Positions 1 to 9,354 are shown, counted from the first letter of the stretch. The stretch is DNA of 64,000 bases from Flavobacterium sp. SUN052 (GCF_028867935.1 NZ_JAPQNS010000002.1:310001-374000); one strand, 5' to 3'. Notes: generated by a model not told the origin, from the letters alone. A program made the numbers and translations.

Positions 1-1
1 A

Positions 2-460
2 ATTGAATATAACCGGCCCTTTATTCGCCCCTACGAACCTGATCGAGACTTAACGGTTCATACGACGATGGACCCGAATGTGGCTATTCTAAAACTGTTT
101 CCAGGCATTACCGAGCAAGTTGTTCGAGCCGTTCTGGAGATACCGGGATTGCGGGGGGTAGTGCTCGAAACGTTCGGGGCAGGCAATGCACCTACCGCCA
201 AGTGGTTTTCAGCGGCCTTGAAAGACGCCATCGACAGGGGCATTGTGTTGTTCAACGTATCGCAATGCGAAGGTGGGCGAGTAACACAGGGACAGTACCA
301 GACCAGCACCCGCTTACAGGAGATCGGTGTAGTGAGCGGCACCGACATCACCACCGAAGCCGCCATCACGAAGCTTATGTTTTTGCTGGGCCAGGAAACC
401 GATCCGGCGAGGCTCCGCCAGCGATTAGGCGAGCCTATGTGTGGCGAAATGAGTTTGTAA
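2..460 (+). CDS. ansA: Type I L-asparaginase, C-terminal part (5' end outside window)
   Basis: Hydrolyses L-asparagine to aspartate and ammonia in the cytoplasm. The reading frame is open from base 2 to the stop at 458-460, so about 152 C-terminal residues are visible and the start lies left of the window. The segment IPGLRGVVLETFGAGNAP is the hallmark of the C-terminal domain of the AnsA (type I) family, followed by the SQCEGG and GTDITTEAAITKL segments of that domain. The catalytic threonines of the N-terminal domain are not visible. It converges on the leftward sugar isomerase gene, with a palindromic repeat between the two. Family call is secure; type I versus type II rests on the C-terminal motif. 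Confidence 0.9.
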   Translation: MEYNRPFIRPYEPDRDLTVHTTMDPNVAILKLFPGITEQVVRAVLEIPGLRGVVLETFGAGNAPTAKWFSAALKDAIDRGIVLFNVSQCEGGRVTQGQYQTSTRLQEIGVVSGTDITTEAAITKLMFLLGQETDPARLRQRLGEPMCGEMSL

Positions 461-465
461 ACATA

Positions 466-566
466 TGGAACGCTGATGACGCGGATGCTGCCCAACGCAG
501 ATGACCACTGATCAAAAAAATCTGTGTAAATCCGTGTTGCGCAGCATCCGCGTCATCAGCGTTCCA
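466..566. repeat. Palindromic intergenic repeat, family A, copy 1
   Basis: A perfect 26-bp inverted repeat (466-491 with 541-566; arm starts TGGAACGCTGATGACGCGGA) continues inwards as an imperfect stem. It lies between two convergent genes and could fold in both transcripts. The same element, with arms built on ACGCNGATG units, occurs at 33832-33947. Confidence 0.85.
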
Positions 567-571
567 ATGTT

Positions 572-1615
572 TTAGCTCAGCATCTTGGTGCAGAACTCGA
601 AACACTTACGTACCTCAGCCACTGAGTTAGAACCTTCTGGGATTTTGTATTCTAACTCTACCGCTGCCGGGAACGTGTACTTCTTTTCGCGCATCAATTT
701 CAACACATCAGACAATGGCGTATCGCCTTGTCCCCAGGGTAAATTGCCCTTTCCGTTGGCGGGTGTTTGGCGGTCTTTGATGTGCATGCTCGAAATCTTA
801 TCGTGTTTTTTCGCAATCAAACCCAGCGGATCAGGCTGGCCCGCAGCTATATAGTGGCCAAGGTCGAAGTTCATGGCATTACCCGGCGACTGCGCCAGGG
901 CCGTATCCCAAAACGTCGGAGTTTGTTGTTCGTGTCCGTGATAGCCCATTCGGATGCCGTGCTTTTGAGCCATCGTGCCTAGCCGGAGTGTCTGGGCATC
1001 GTCGGCCGGATGTTCTACCGTAACCTGATTGGCACCCAAGGCTTTAGCGGCCCGCATACCGTAATCAACATCGGCATCGGTGTTATCTTTACCAAACGCA
1101 TTGGGTTTGAATCCGTAAATTTTCACCCCAGCCTGCTCATACATTTTGCGCACTTTCTCAAACGGAGCCATCGATGCCGACAATCGCCATTTAGCCACTT
1201 CGGCATTGTAGGCTTTCGTTTGCGCATCGGCTTCGGCTAAAGTTTTTTGTTCATCGGCGGTAAGCTCCTGCTTCTGCGAGCGCTTGCGCATCAGCGGAAA
1301 AATGGACCGCATATCAACCGGATTTTTGGGTTTACCCGCAAACGATTCGGCCGGGTCTCCCATCAGTTCAATGGCACTGATGCCACTATCCAATACATAT
1401 TTGAGGGTTGCTTCGGCGCTTTGGTCGGGCATATCCCGGAACGAGTACGTGATGGTTCCAATCTGAACCCCATTGATCAACGAGTTGGGCTTGTTCAAAT
1501 TGCGGATAAGAGCGGGCATTCCAAACAGCTTATTGCTGCCTAAAACGGCACCCGAAACGAGGGCTGTTGTGGCACCCAAAAAGGCCCGGCGCGATTGGTT
1601 ATTGTTTGTTTCCAT
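572..1615 (-). CDS. Tat-exported sugar phosphate isomerase/epimerase (TIM barrel)
   Basis: A 347-residue protein of the xylose isomerase-like TIM-barrel superfamily. The N-terminus holds a twin-arginine signal (SRRAFLGATTALVSGAVLG), so export in the folded state is likely. Barrel segments with metal-ligand candidates are visible (AIELMGDPAE, ANQVTVEHP, GYHGHEQQ, NFDLGHYIAAG, SSMHIKDR, AVELEY). The substrate is not determined by sequence; relatives isomerise or epimerise sugars, keto-sugars or hydroxypyruvate. It is the last gene of the leftward cluster holding a second such isomerase, an SDR and two beta-propeller cytochromes, which suggests a shared periplasmic sugar pathway. A 203-bp gap with a palindromic repeat separates it from the gene upstream. 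Confidence 0.82.
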   Translation of the reverse strand: METNNNQSRRAFLGATTALVSGAVLGSNKLFGMPALIRNLNKPNSLINGVQIGTITYSFRDMPDQSAEATLKYVLDSGISAIELMGDPAESFAGKPKNPVDMRSIFPLMRKRSQKQELTADEQKTLAEADAQTKAYNAEVAKWRLSASMAPFEKVRKMYEQAGVKIYGFKPNAFGKDNTDADVDYGMRAAKALGANQVTVEHPADDAQTLRLGTMAQKHGIRMGYHGHEQQTPTFWDTALAQSPGNAMNFDLGHYIAAGQPDPLGLIAKKHDKISSMHIKDRQTPANGKGNLPWGQGDTPLSDVLKLMREKKYTFPAAVELEYKIPEGSNSVAEVRKCFEFCTKMLS

Positions 1616-1681
1616 ATTTATAAAAAGTTTTTGTAAGGCAATCGAATTCTCAATTCTGGGTGTTTAGGGCAAGTTTGAAAA

Positions 1682-1800
1682 TTGCTGACGCGAAGGGCTT
1701 CGACTCCGCTCAGCCTGACTCAAAAATTGACTTAAAACGGACTACTGCTCTCAAGTATACTGTCAGGCTGAGCGGAGTCGAAGCCCACAGGCGTCAGCAA
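1682..1800. repeat. Palindromic intergenic repeat, family B
   Basis: Inverted repeat whose arms are a 10-bp outer stem (TTGCTGACGC / GCGTCAGCAA) and a perfect 24-bp inner stem starting GGCTTCGACTCCGCTCAGCC (1696-1719 with 1762-1785). Loop of about 42 bp. It lies between two same-direction genes. It differs in sequence from families A and C, but the layout of two long arms is the same. Confidence 0.85.
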
Positions 1801-1818
1801 CTCGGCTAAACTTACACT

Positions 1819-4587
1819 CTAATTCTGGGCGAAGATTTTCAGCTGCCTCATCGACCAAGGAATATCTTCATTGTTAGTCCCTTCGTTCAGTTTTAACCGT
1901 AAGAACTTAGCTTTCTGGGCATTAAACGAAATGATATTTTCACCGGCAGTCCCTTTTCCTGAAGGGATTACATCCTGCCAGGTTTTACCATCCAAAGAAG
2001 TTTCTAAAGCATATTCTCTCGGATACGTCTGAATAAACGGCGGTCGGTCGGTTGGGCGTTTTGGATTGTACACCCATCCTCTTTGAGCCGTTTGCGGAGC
2101 ATTGAACGAAACTTCGGTTACCGTCATTTCTTTCGGAAATTCGACTTGATACCACATCCCTTTCTCCTGCTTCAACCCCGTCGACCAGCCTTCGTACGTA
2201 AAAGCGCTGGTAGGCGAAACATTACCCCCAATTCGGGTTGAAGCGGTGTGGCTGGCCGTTACCACGCAGCCGTTCTGCACCGGAATTTCATGAGGAACCA
2301 GTTTCACAAGTTTATCATATTGATAGATCGATTTCTGGTTGGCTGTTTTCGTTCGTATTGAGGCTACCAACTGGGGCGTAATCAGCGACGCATCGTTTGA
2401 TAAGCCGTTGCGGATATACGAAATAACATCAGCCATCCACTCATCCGACTGTTCCTTCATACTGGCCATCATCGTTCCGGCATAGGTTTTTCCGTCGATG
2501 GCCCCTTCCATACCATGCAAAAGCACCCGAACGGCATATTCGGGATGAGCCTGAACACGGGCCGAACCCGCCAGGGCTGGCGCAATCAGTTTACCATTTC
2601 CAGCGGGCGTTCCCATGCCTGTGTTACCGTGACACTGCGAGCACAATTCATTATAAATTACCGCACCCCGGTCAACCATGGCCTGTTGCTCCGTGGCCAA
2701 TACAGGCCCGCCAAACGGCCCCATGTTTCTTGGTTTGGGCGGAGTCAGAATTTGCTCCCCTACCAGCTTCACCCCGGCAGCTTTGTTTGTCGCCATGGTC
2801 GATTTGATGCTCGTTTCGAGGTCGGGAAGTTTCAAAAACTTAGCCGTCAACATCGATTGAACAGCCACATTCGCATCGGGGTCGCTCAGTGATTTTTTGT
2901 AATCGGCTTCCAGCGTTTTGTCGCCCGCTTTATACAGCGTTTCGCTCGCCCGGAGTGCCTGCACCCGCATGCGTGGGCTGGCGTCGGCCAACAGTTTCTG
3001 CGCAACGCTCGTTTTCAAGGCTCCAAGACCTTCCAGCGACCATAGGGCGTGGGTTCTGGCCAACTGATTTTTACCAGAAAGTGCCATAGCTTCCAGAGCT
3101 GGCACCACCGACAGATCTTTTTTCAGCACAATCAATTGCTGGGCGGCATCGCGCCACCAACCGTTGGGATGCTCCAGATGCTTTACGAGTTGTGCCGGTT
3201 TTTCGGTCAGCATTCGGGGTTGTTTTTTATCCCGCTCTTTGCCGTCGTACGTAATCCGCCAGATACGTCCCAGGCCTACCACTTTATCCAGCTGGTATTG
3301 CTCGATTTTAGTGCGCAGATACGTTCCCTTTTGCGTCCATTGCCCCTCCTGAATAATGCCGTGGTACATATCGGTAATATACATGGTCCCATCAGGGGCC
3401 GTGGTCATATCGACAGGCCGAAAAAGAGGGTCGGTTGAGCGTAAAAATTCAGAGCGCTGATCTTGGTAAACGTTGCTGAGCGTGGTGAGACCCTCGGTAA
3501 CGACCGGGTTTACTTGCCGGACAATCCGGGCTACAGGTTCCCCATAAAAGTACTGGCCTTTGAGCGCATCGGGCAGGCGGTCACCCCGATACACGTCGTT
3601 CCCAGCCGAACCCGTTACGTGATTCAACGAGCCGTCGGGCTGGCGAATCTCATCCATACCGCCCTGCATATCGGCAATTTTCACGGGTGCTCCCCAAGGC
3701 ACATCAAAGCCTTTCGCAAACTCGTTGGGCACCTCGAAGTTGCCATAGTGGATTGGAAACTGGAAATACGACGGTAACCCACTGGCACCGCCCTGAAACC
3801 ATAGCTTACCATCGTCATCGTGGGTTACGCCCCATTGCGCCCGGTTAAAGCCTGTTTTCTCCCGAATAACTCCGTTCGGCGTTTCCCGAACCCGGAAGGC
3901 ATTCACAGTACTGTACAGCCAGTTGTCCATGCCATAATACATGAAGGCCTGCTGGTGCTCTACGTTACCCGCCCGACCGTATTTGGTCGTGAACAGCTCT
4001 TTCTTATCCGCTTTGCCGTCGCCGTTGGTATCGGTGTATTTATAGACATTATCAGCGTCGGACTCCATCGACAGAATGCAGTCTTTCCCGTAGGGCAACA
4101 CGAAGCGCGGGAAAATCAGGTTATCGACAAAGGTGGTACCTGTTTCGTAGACGCCATCGTTGTTTTTATCCTCCCAGCGCGAGATTCGGCTCGTGGGTTC
4201 AAGTTCATCTTTCGAGTCAGCCGTGAGCATGTACGACCGTAATTCCAGTACATACATCCGCCCATTTCCGTCGAAGGCAACAGCGCCAGGTTGCTGAATA
4301 GCCGGTTCGGTCAGCACCGGTTCGATACGATAGCCGGGTGGCAACAAGAACTGCTTAGCCTCGTCGGCTGGCGACAGCGGTTTTAGTGGCTCTTTGGGCT
4401 CTAAATCGATGCCTTTCCAGTTTTCGTCGTTCGGGTCAACGCCTTCGGGTATTTTCACCCTGGGAAGGGTGTCAGCGGGTGCCCAATACGTAGTCGAAAC
4501 CGAATAGTTTGGGCTGGTTGGTACTGACACGACGAACGAGCACAGTCCAACAACACAGCAAGCAATGGGTAACGTGAACTGTTTCAT
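1819..4587 (-). CDS. Beta-propeller / HEAT / cytochrome c / discoidin protein (PVC-type heme-binding)
   Basis: About 922 residues; exported redox protein. The ATG at 4587 (MKQFTLPIACCVVG) gives a clean signal peptide, while the longer frame would use a TTG nine codons upstream. Order of parts: signal peptide; glucose-dehydrogenase-like beta-propeller of the membrane-bound dehydrogenase type (about residues 70-450, with calcium-like DTNGDGKADKKE); HEAT-like helical repeats (about 470-600); a c-type heme site CSQCH at about 649-653; a C-terminal F5/8 type C (discoidin) carbohydrate-binding-like domain in the last 130 residues. Such proteins are thought to oxidise sugars or alcohols in the periplasm and pass electrons to cytochromes. 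The 858-residue neighbour at 6614-9190 is a paralog without the discoidin domain. Substrate unknown. Confidence 0.85.
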   Translation of the reverse strand: MKQFTLPIACCVVGLCSFVVSVPTSPNYSVSTTYWAPADTLPRVKIPEGVDPNDENWKGIDLEPKEPLKPLSPADEAKQFLLPPGYRIEPVLTEPAIQQPGAVAFDGNGRMYVLELRSYMLTADSKDELEPTSRISRWEDKNNDGVYETGTTFVDNLIFPRFVLPYGKDCILSMESDADNVYKYTDTNGDGKADKKELFTTKYGRAGNVEHQQAFMYYGMDNWLYSTVNAFRVRETPNGVIREKTGFNRAQWGVTHDDDGKLWFQGGASGLPSYFQFPIHYGNFEVPNEFAKGFDVPWGAPVKIADMQGGMDEIRQPDGSLNHVTGSAGNDVYRGDRLPDALKGQYFYGEPVARIVRQVNPVVTEGLTTLSNVYQDQRSEFLRSTDPLFRPVDMTTAPDGTMYITDMYHGIIQEGQWTQKGTYLRTKIEQYQLDKVVGLGRIWRITYDGKERDKKQPRMLTEKPAQLVKHLEHPNGWWRDAAQQLIVLKKDLSVVPALEAMALSGKNQLARTHALWSLEGLGALKTSVAQKLLADASPRMRVQALRASETLYKAGDKTLEADYKKSLSDPDANVAVQSMLTAKFLKLPDLETSIKSTMATNKAAGVKLVGEQILTPPKPRNMGPFGGPVLATEQQAMVDRGAVIYNELCSQCHGNTGMGTPAGNGKLIAPALAGSARVQAHPEYAVRVLLHGMEGAIDGKTYAGTMMASMKEQSDEWMADVISYIRNGLSNDASLITPQLVASIRTKTANQKSIYQYDKLVKLVPHEIPVQNGCVVTASHTASTRIGGNVSPTSAFTYEGWSTGLKQEKGMWYQVEFPKEMTVTEVSFNAPQTAQRGWVYNPKRPTDRPPFIQTYPREYALETSLDGKTWQDVIPSGKGTAGENIISFNAQKAKFLRLKLNEGTNNEDIPWSMRQLKIFAQN

Positions 4588-4623
4588 ATTTACGGTGAAC
4601 TTGTAAAGGAGCAAAACTGAAAA

Positions 4624-5409
4624 TTACCGCGCTGTCCAGCCGCCGTCGACAGTGAGCATTGAGCCAACCATGTAGGTGGCGGCATCGCTGGCCAAGAAAA
4701 TAGCGGCTCCCTGAATTTCGCGTAACTCGGCCCAGCGGCCCATTGCTGTGGCTCCAACTACGAACTTTTTGGCCTCTTCGGTGTCGGCAATAGCCAGATT
4801 CATTTCGGTCAGGAATGGGCCGGGGCATATTGCATTAACATTGATATTGAACGGAGCAAACTCCAGCCCCAACGCACGGGTCATTTGCACAACAGCCCCT
4901 TTGCTGGCCGTATAAGGCGTTCGATTAGCGAGGCCCACCAAACCGAGTGTACTGGCTAAGTTGATAATCTTGCCACTGCCCGCCTGTTTCATAAAGGGCG
5001 TTACGGCTCGGCAACAGAGCCACGTCCCGTTGACGTTGACATCCATCACCTTCCGAAAGTCGTCGGAGGTTAGCTCATCGATAGCACCGCGTATGTTGAT
5101 TCCAGCGCTGTTGATCAGAATATCGATCTGACCAAAGGCATCCATAGCGGCTTGCGCCATAGCTATTGTCTGAGCTTCATCGGTGATGTCGGCGGCAAAC
5201 GAAATAGCTTCAATGCCAAAGTCTCGACTCAGCTCAGCGGCAGCAGCAATGCCTTCCTCGGCGTTCCGATTAACGAGCATAACGCGGCACCCGGCCGAAG
5301 CAAGCCCTGCGGCCATAGCCAGCCCGAGCCCTTTTGAGCCGCCTGTGATGATGGCGGCCCGGCCGCTCAAATTAAATTGGTTAATACCAGGTAATGGTTG
5401 GTTGGTCAT
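4624..5409 (-). CDS. SDR family oxidoreductase
   Basis: A 261-residue classical short-chain dehydrogenase/reductase, NAD(P)-dependent and cytoplasmic. The cofactor motif TGGSKGLG, the NSAG motif (ILINSAGINI) and the catalytic YTASK (Tyr-x-x-x-Lys) with the upstream serine (INLAST) are all present. The C-terminal AIFLASDAATYMVGSMLTVDGG is typical of glucose/gluconate-type dehydrogenases. It is set 36 bp upstream of the beta-propeller cytochrome gene in the same direction, so it is probably co-transcribed and acts on a sugar-derived substrate. The exact substrate cannot be read from the sequence. Confidence 0.88.
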   Translation of the reverse strand: MTNQPLPGINQFNLSGRAAIITGGSKGLGLAMAAGLASAGCRVMLVNRNAEEGIAAAAELSRDFGIEAISFAADITDEAQTIAMAQAAMDAFGQIDILINSAGINIRGAIDELTSDDFRKVMDVNVNGTWLCCRAVTPFMKQAGSGKIINLASTLGLVGLANRTPYTASKGAVVQMTRALGLEFAPFNINVNAICPGPFLTEMNLAIADTEEAKKFVVGATAMGRWAELREIQGAAIFLASDAATYMVGSMLTVDGGWTAR

Positions 5410-5414
5410 CTTTT

Positions 5415-5508
5415 GTACAATGGAGCGGTACTCCGTTGGGCCGTTAGGCCAAGTCGATTACAATTAAAAATTGGCCAAATGGCCCAACGGAGCAACACTC
5501 CATTGTAC
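5415..5508. repeat. Palindromic intergenic repeat, family C
   Basis: Inverted repeat with outer arms GTACAATGGAG / CTCCATTGTAC and inner arms ACTCCGTTGGGCC / GGCCCAACGGAGC plus AGGCCAA / TTGGCCA. It fills the 113-bp gap between the SDR and the upstream isomerase gene. Confidence 0.8.
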
Positions 5509-5522
5509 TGTACTAATTCATT

Positions 5523-6572
5523 TCACAGTTTGCCCTTCGTGTAGTCTAAACAGGCCACAATGTTCTGCTCTTCCAGCGCCAGCCGATCTTCGGGGCTTAA
5601 GGGAGTCGTTCGGGGCAGGGGTGTTGTTCTTTTTTGATCTTTCACCATCCGCAGTATTCGGGCCAGGTCGGAACCGGGAACACTGCCGAATGTGGACCAG
5701 TAGTCCTGTTTCAGACAAGGAATTTCCAGCGGGTCGCGGGTAATCATTTCCAGGTTGAAGGTGACGGCCGGGTTGTATTTTTTGCACAGGGCAAACATGG
5801 TCGGTAAGTCTAGGATACCTTTTCCCAGCGGCACTTCCGACAGCAAAAATCCGTCGGCGTATTCTTCCATAGCCATGTCTTTCACGTGCGTACTGACCAC
5901 GTAGGGAGCCAATGTCTGCACTACCTCCATGGGCTCTTCGAGCAAGGCGATGCTATTGCCAAAATCGAGCGTTACCCCTACCCATTCGCTGTCAATTTCT
6001 TTCAACATGGCTACCAACTCTTTTGCCCGCCAGTCTTTATGGTTTTCAACGGCCAGTTTAACGCCCTGTTTCCGAAGCACCGGTTCGGCTAGTTTGAGCG
6101 AAGCCAGCGCGTTTTTCCGCATGGTGTCAAACTCGGCAGCTGAGTGTAGGATTTCGTAGCGCCGACCACCCGAACAGACCGTTCGTAGCACACGTGCTCC
6201 GGCTTCTTTTGCCTGAATCACGTCCTTCTCAAAAGCGGGAACATCCTCCGCTTTTTTGGGCAAGCCAATGGAACCCTCCAGATACATGCCCAGTTTCTCG
6301 CGTCTGTCGCGCACCGATTTGGCGAAGTCGGGCGTCCATTTATTCACGACTACCTGAATCCCCCCCGCGTTAATGTCGTGGCAGTGATTGAGCAAGTCAA
6401 TGGCCGTAGTGAAGCCGGGATATTTGGCACTGGGTGTCTTCGAATTCCAACGACTTCCGTACGAATGCACCACAACGCCCATGCTCATTTCCTTAAAGAA
6501 GCTGGGCATTTCGGGCAGCGCGAACGCCATGGCCCCGGCAGTTGTCCGCTGTATAAATGTGCGTCGATCCAT
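5523..6572 (-). CDS. Exported sugar phosphate isomerase/epimerase (TIM barrel)
   Basis: A 349-residue xylose isomerase-like TIM-barrel protein. The N-terminus MDRRTFIQRTTAGAMAFA has the RR-x-F core of a Tat signal, though the hydrophobic part is short. Metal and substrate-binding segments are visible: AGARVLRTVCSGGRRY, KLAVENHKDWRAKEL, GVTLDFGNSIALLEEP, VVSTHVKDMAMEEY and FNLEMITRDPLEIPCL. It is only a distant relative of the isomerase at 572-1615, so the cluster probably performs two different isomerase, epimerase or lyase steps. Substrate unknown; the conserved Glu/Asp/His set suggests a metal-dependent active enzyme. Confidence 0.8.
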   Translation of the reverse strand: MDRRTFIQRTTAGAMAFALPEMPSFFKEMSMGVVVHSYGSRWNSKTPSAKYPGFTTAIDLLNHCHDINAGGIQVVVNKWTPDFAKSVRDRREKLGMYLEGSIGLPKKAEDVPAFEKDVIQAKEAGARVLRTVCSGGRRYEILHSAAEFDTMRKNALASLKLAEPVLRKQGVKLAVENHKDWRAKELVAMLKEIDSEWVGVTLDFGNSIALLEEPMEVVQTLAPYVVSTHVKDMAMEEYADGFLLSEVPLGKGILDLPTMFALCKKYNPAVTFNLEMITRDPLEIPCLKQDYWSTFGSVPGSDLARILRMVKDQKRTTPLPRTTPLSPEDRLALEEQNIVACLDYTKGKL

Positions 6573-6613
6573 CTGGTTATTGGTCTTAAGTTTAGTCGGT
6601 TTGGGAAGGTCTG

Positions 6614-9190
6614 TTATTGGCCACTGGTCTCTTTTGCCTGCGTATCAGCTATGTACTTATTTAGTTCTTTGGCCGTCCAGGGGGCTACTCGCCCTTGTGC
6701 CAATACACGGGTCATACCTACTGTTCGCCGGTTGATAGGACCTGCCTGATTACCCCATTCGTTGCGGATATACATCAGAATGGCCGTAATAGAGCCATCG
6801 TCCATGGTCGAGTGAGACGGCATCACGGGCAGAATTTCCGGCTTGTTATAGACCTTTCCCGCCACATCAACCGGGCCTTCCATACCGTGTAACAGAATCA
6901 GAGCCAACCGTTTGCCATCGCCCAGCACCCAATCGGACCCAATCAGCGGTGGCGCAAACCGGGAGACACCAACGCCATCGGTGCCGTGGCAGCCCGAGCA
7001 GGTGCTCAAATACAGCTGCCGACCAGTGGCAAAAAGCTTTTGATCCTCATCGCTCAACACGTTCTTTTTGGCTACAGTACTCTGCTCAACCGTGTGGCCG
7101 GGCCATTCAAACAGCGACGACATCGTAGCCAGCCGCGATGCGTCGACCGCTCCGTTTGGTTGGGTCAGAATTCGGGGAGCCGATGCGAGCTTGATGGGTT
7201 TCTGCTTGCTACCACTGCCACCGATAGATAAGCCGCCGAGAACTGCTTTGGTCCGCCAGGCAAGGGTACCTTTATTAGTATCGAGCATGGTTAACAGAGA
7301 TGCCAGCTCATTAGGATCGCGTTTACGGATGATGGACGAAGCCAGCATTTCCACAAAAATCTCTTTGCCCGGTTCCCGGGTTTGCCAGTTGGGAGCCGCC
7401 CAAAGTCGTTTCATAAAGGCAAACTCACTGTCTTGAAGGCTACTCAAAACGGCGTCCCGAATCAAAGGCGTGTTGCCATGCTGTGTGACAATGGCAGCCA
7501 GCAACTGGTGGGATGCCGATTGGTCGAGAACCTGAGCCGTCAGGGCTATTTGCAGAACCGACTCTACTGGCGCCTTGGCCACAGCCTGCACCAGTTGTTT
7601 GCCTAGCTTTTCCCGAACTACATTATCCGACTTTGCAACCGGTTCCAGCAACCGCAAGGCCGTTGTCTGTACCAGTGGGTTTTGGTCCGATACCAGTCCA
7701 AGAAGCATGTCCGGCTGGCTTAGTTTCAAACCATCCAGCGTCCACAACGCATGAAAACGACCAAGCGCGGTGCGACCGACCGGAACTTTCCCCGATTTAG
7801 CTAGGGCCATAAGTCCATCCCGAACACTTGCATCGTTACGGGCGATGAGTAACCGTTGAGCCATATCGCGGTGCCAGCCGTCGGGGTTCGACAATTCCTG
7901 AATGAGTTCGTTGGGGGACACCTGTGAGAGTTTTTTCGGTGCAGCGGGTTTCCAGTTCTGGGGAACAATGCGCCAGATACGACCCCGATTTATGGGCGCA
8001 TCCAGCTTACGAGTCAGTGTTTGCTCTTTCAAATGGGGCGTCATGTAGGCCACGTGCTGAATAATGCCTCGGTACATATCGGCTACATAAAGAGCCCCAT
8101 CAGGACCGCTGGCCAAACTAACAGGTCGGAATCGTTCATCGGTCGAGGCCAGAAACTCCCGACCTGGGTGCGGATCGCTGGCCGTCAGGATAGCTCCTTT
8201 TTCGGCCACTACGTTGCGCTTGATGAGGTTTCCGGCGGGTTCGCAGACAAACACGTTGCCTGAAAAAGTAGCGGGCAGGGCCGTTCCCCGATAAACAAGG
8301 GGCGAACAGGCAGCGGTGAACTCCAGCAACCGGCCTTCTTTGTCGAGCGTACCAGCAACATAACCCCGATTAATGGCCGGGTTAGGCCGAATGGGATAAA
8401 TCCGACGGTCGATGGTCAGACCGTGGTCGATGCCGGTAGTGGGCGTGTGGTGTTTGTTGCGCGAGAGGGTGTTGGGCGGTACCAGATCAGCGTGGAGCTG
8501 CGACCAGTTATAGTTGTAAACTAGGCGGCCTTTGTCGTCGTGGCTGATGCCCCACTGGCCACGAAACTCCGTAGAGTCGCGCTGCCACGAGCCATCTACC
8601 AGTCGGTACCGCTGCTTAGATTTGGCGTTATAAAACCAGTTGTCCATGCCCTGCCACAGCCCATTGGGAGCATGTTCGGGCAAGCCGGTTCCTGCGTAAT
8701 TTTTATCGACCAGTACTTTAGAATCGGCCTTGAGATCGCCGTTGAGGTCTTTTGCCATCCACAACGCCCCATTTTCGGCCACCAACGCGCCACCGGGAAC
8801 GAGCGCAATGGATCGGGGCATCACCAGACTATCGAGGTAAACGGTGCTGACATCCATTTGCCCGTCGCCGTTTTTATCTTCCAGCACCGATACGCGTCCC
8901 ACCGGCTTATCCTCGCCTTTACCCTCAATATTGGGCATGAAACCGCGCATCTCGACTACCCAAAGGCGACCATCTTCGTCGAAGGTCATCACAACGGGGT
9001 CCTGTACCATAGGCTCAGACGCTACAAGTTGGACCTTCAAACCCGGCTCGACCAGAAACGAAGCCAGTTCCTGCTCGGGGGTACGCACGGGGGATGGGCC
9101 ATCGTCGGTAGTGCCAACGTTGACCGTAAAACTGACCAGTCCCAGTACGCCAGCAAGCAGTAGGGACATGTAATACGTAGGTTTAAACAT
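6614..9190 (-). CDS. Beta-propeller / HEAT / cytochrome c protein (PVC-type heme-binding)
   Basis: An 858-residue exported redox protein, paralogous to the product of 1819-4587. Signal peptide MFKPTYYMSLLLAGVLGLVS; beta-propeller of the membrane-bound dehydrogenase type (about 40-420, with DKNGDGQMD and DLNGDLKAD loops); HEAT-like helical segment (about 430-640); one c-type heme site CSGCH at about 731-735 followed by cytochrome c fold (SMEGPVDVAG and PVMPSH, a likely Met ligand region). It has no discoidin domain. First gene of the leftward cluster, 41 bp ahead of the second isomerase gene. Probable role: periplasmic sugar or alcohol dehydrogenase; the cofactor other than heme is not evident. 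Confidence 0.84.
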   Translation of the reverse strand: MFKPTYYMSLLLAGVLGLVSFTVNVGTTDDGPSPVRTPEQELASFLVEPGLKVQLVASEPMVQDPVVMTFDEDGRLWVVEMRGFMPNIEGKGEDKPVGRVSVLEDKNGDGQMDVSTVYLDSLVMPRSIALVPGGALVAENGALWMAKDLNGDLKADSKVLVDKNYAGTGLPEHAPNGLWQGMDNWFYNAKSKQRYRLVDGSWQRDSTEFRGQWGISHDDKGRLVYNYNWSQLHADLVPPNTLSRNKHHTPTTGIDHGLTIDRRIYPIRPNPAINRGYVAGTLDKEGRLLEFTAACSPLVYRGTALPATFSGNVFVCEPAGNLIKRNVVAEKGAILTASDPHPGREFLASTDERFRPVSLASGPDGALYVADMYRGIIQHVAYMTPHLKEQTLTRKLDAPINRGRIWRIVPQNWKPAAPKKLSQVSPNELIQELSNPDGWHRDMAQRLLIARNDASVRDGLMALAKSGKVPVGRTALGRFHALWTLDGLKLSQPDMLLGLVSDQNPLVQTTALRLLEPVAKSDNVVREKLGKQLVQAVAKAPVESVLQIALTAQVLDQSASHQLLAAIVTQHGNTPLIRDAVLSSLQDSEFAFMKRLWAAPNWQTREPGKEIFVEMLASSIIRKRDPNELASLLTMLDTNKGTLAWRTKAVLGGLSIGGSGSKQKPIKLASAPRILTQPNGAVDASRLATMSSLFEWPGHTVEQSTVAKKNVLSDEDQKLFATGRQLYLSTCSGCHGTDGVGVSRFAPPLIGSDWVLGDGKRLALILLHGMEGPVDVAGKVYNKPEILPVMPSHSTMDDGSITAILMYIRNEWGNQAGPINRRTVGMTRVLAQGRVAPWTAKELNKYIADTQAKETSGQ

Positions 9191-9354
9191 ACAGCGCGGG
9201 CCTTTAGTCAGTTGAGCTTTCTTCGTATAGAGAATTAGGGCAATTAGTTACCCAGATAAAGCCCGTTAGATTTAGTAAATACTCCTACTATAACGACGAA
9301 AAACCCAAGAAGTACCCTCGTTGTCAAGTCGTCCCTAACGCCATAGTGCGACAG

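Noticed and set aside
8540..9163. 207-codon frame antisense to the propeller cytochrome gene
   Set aside because: It mirrors the codon pattern of the gene on the other strand; many such long antisense frames occur in this GC-biased sequence.
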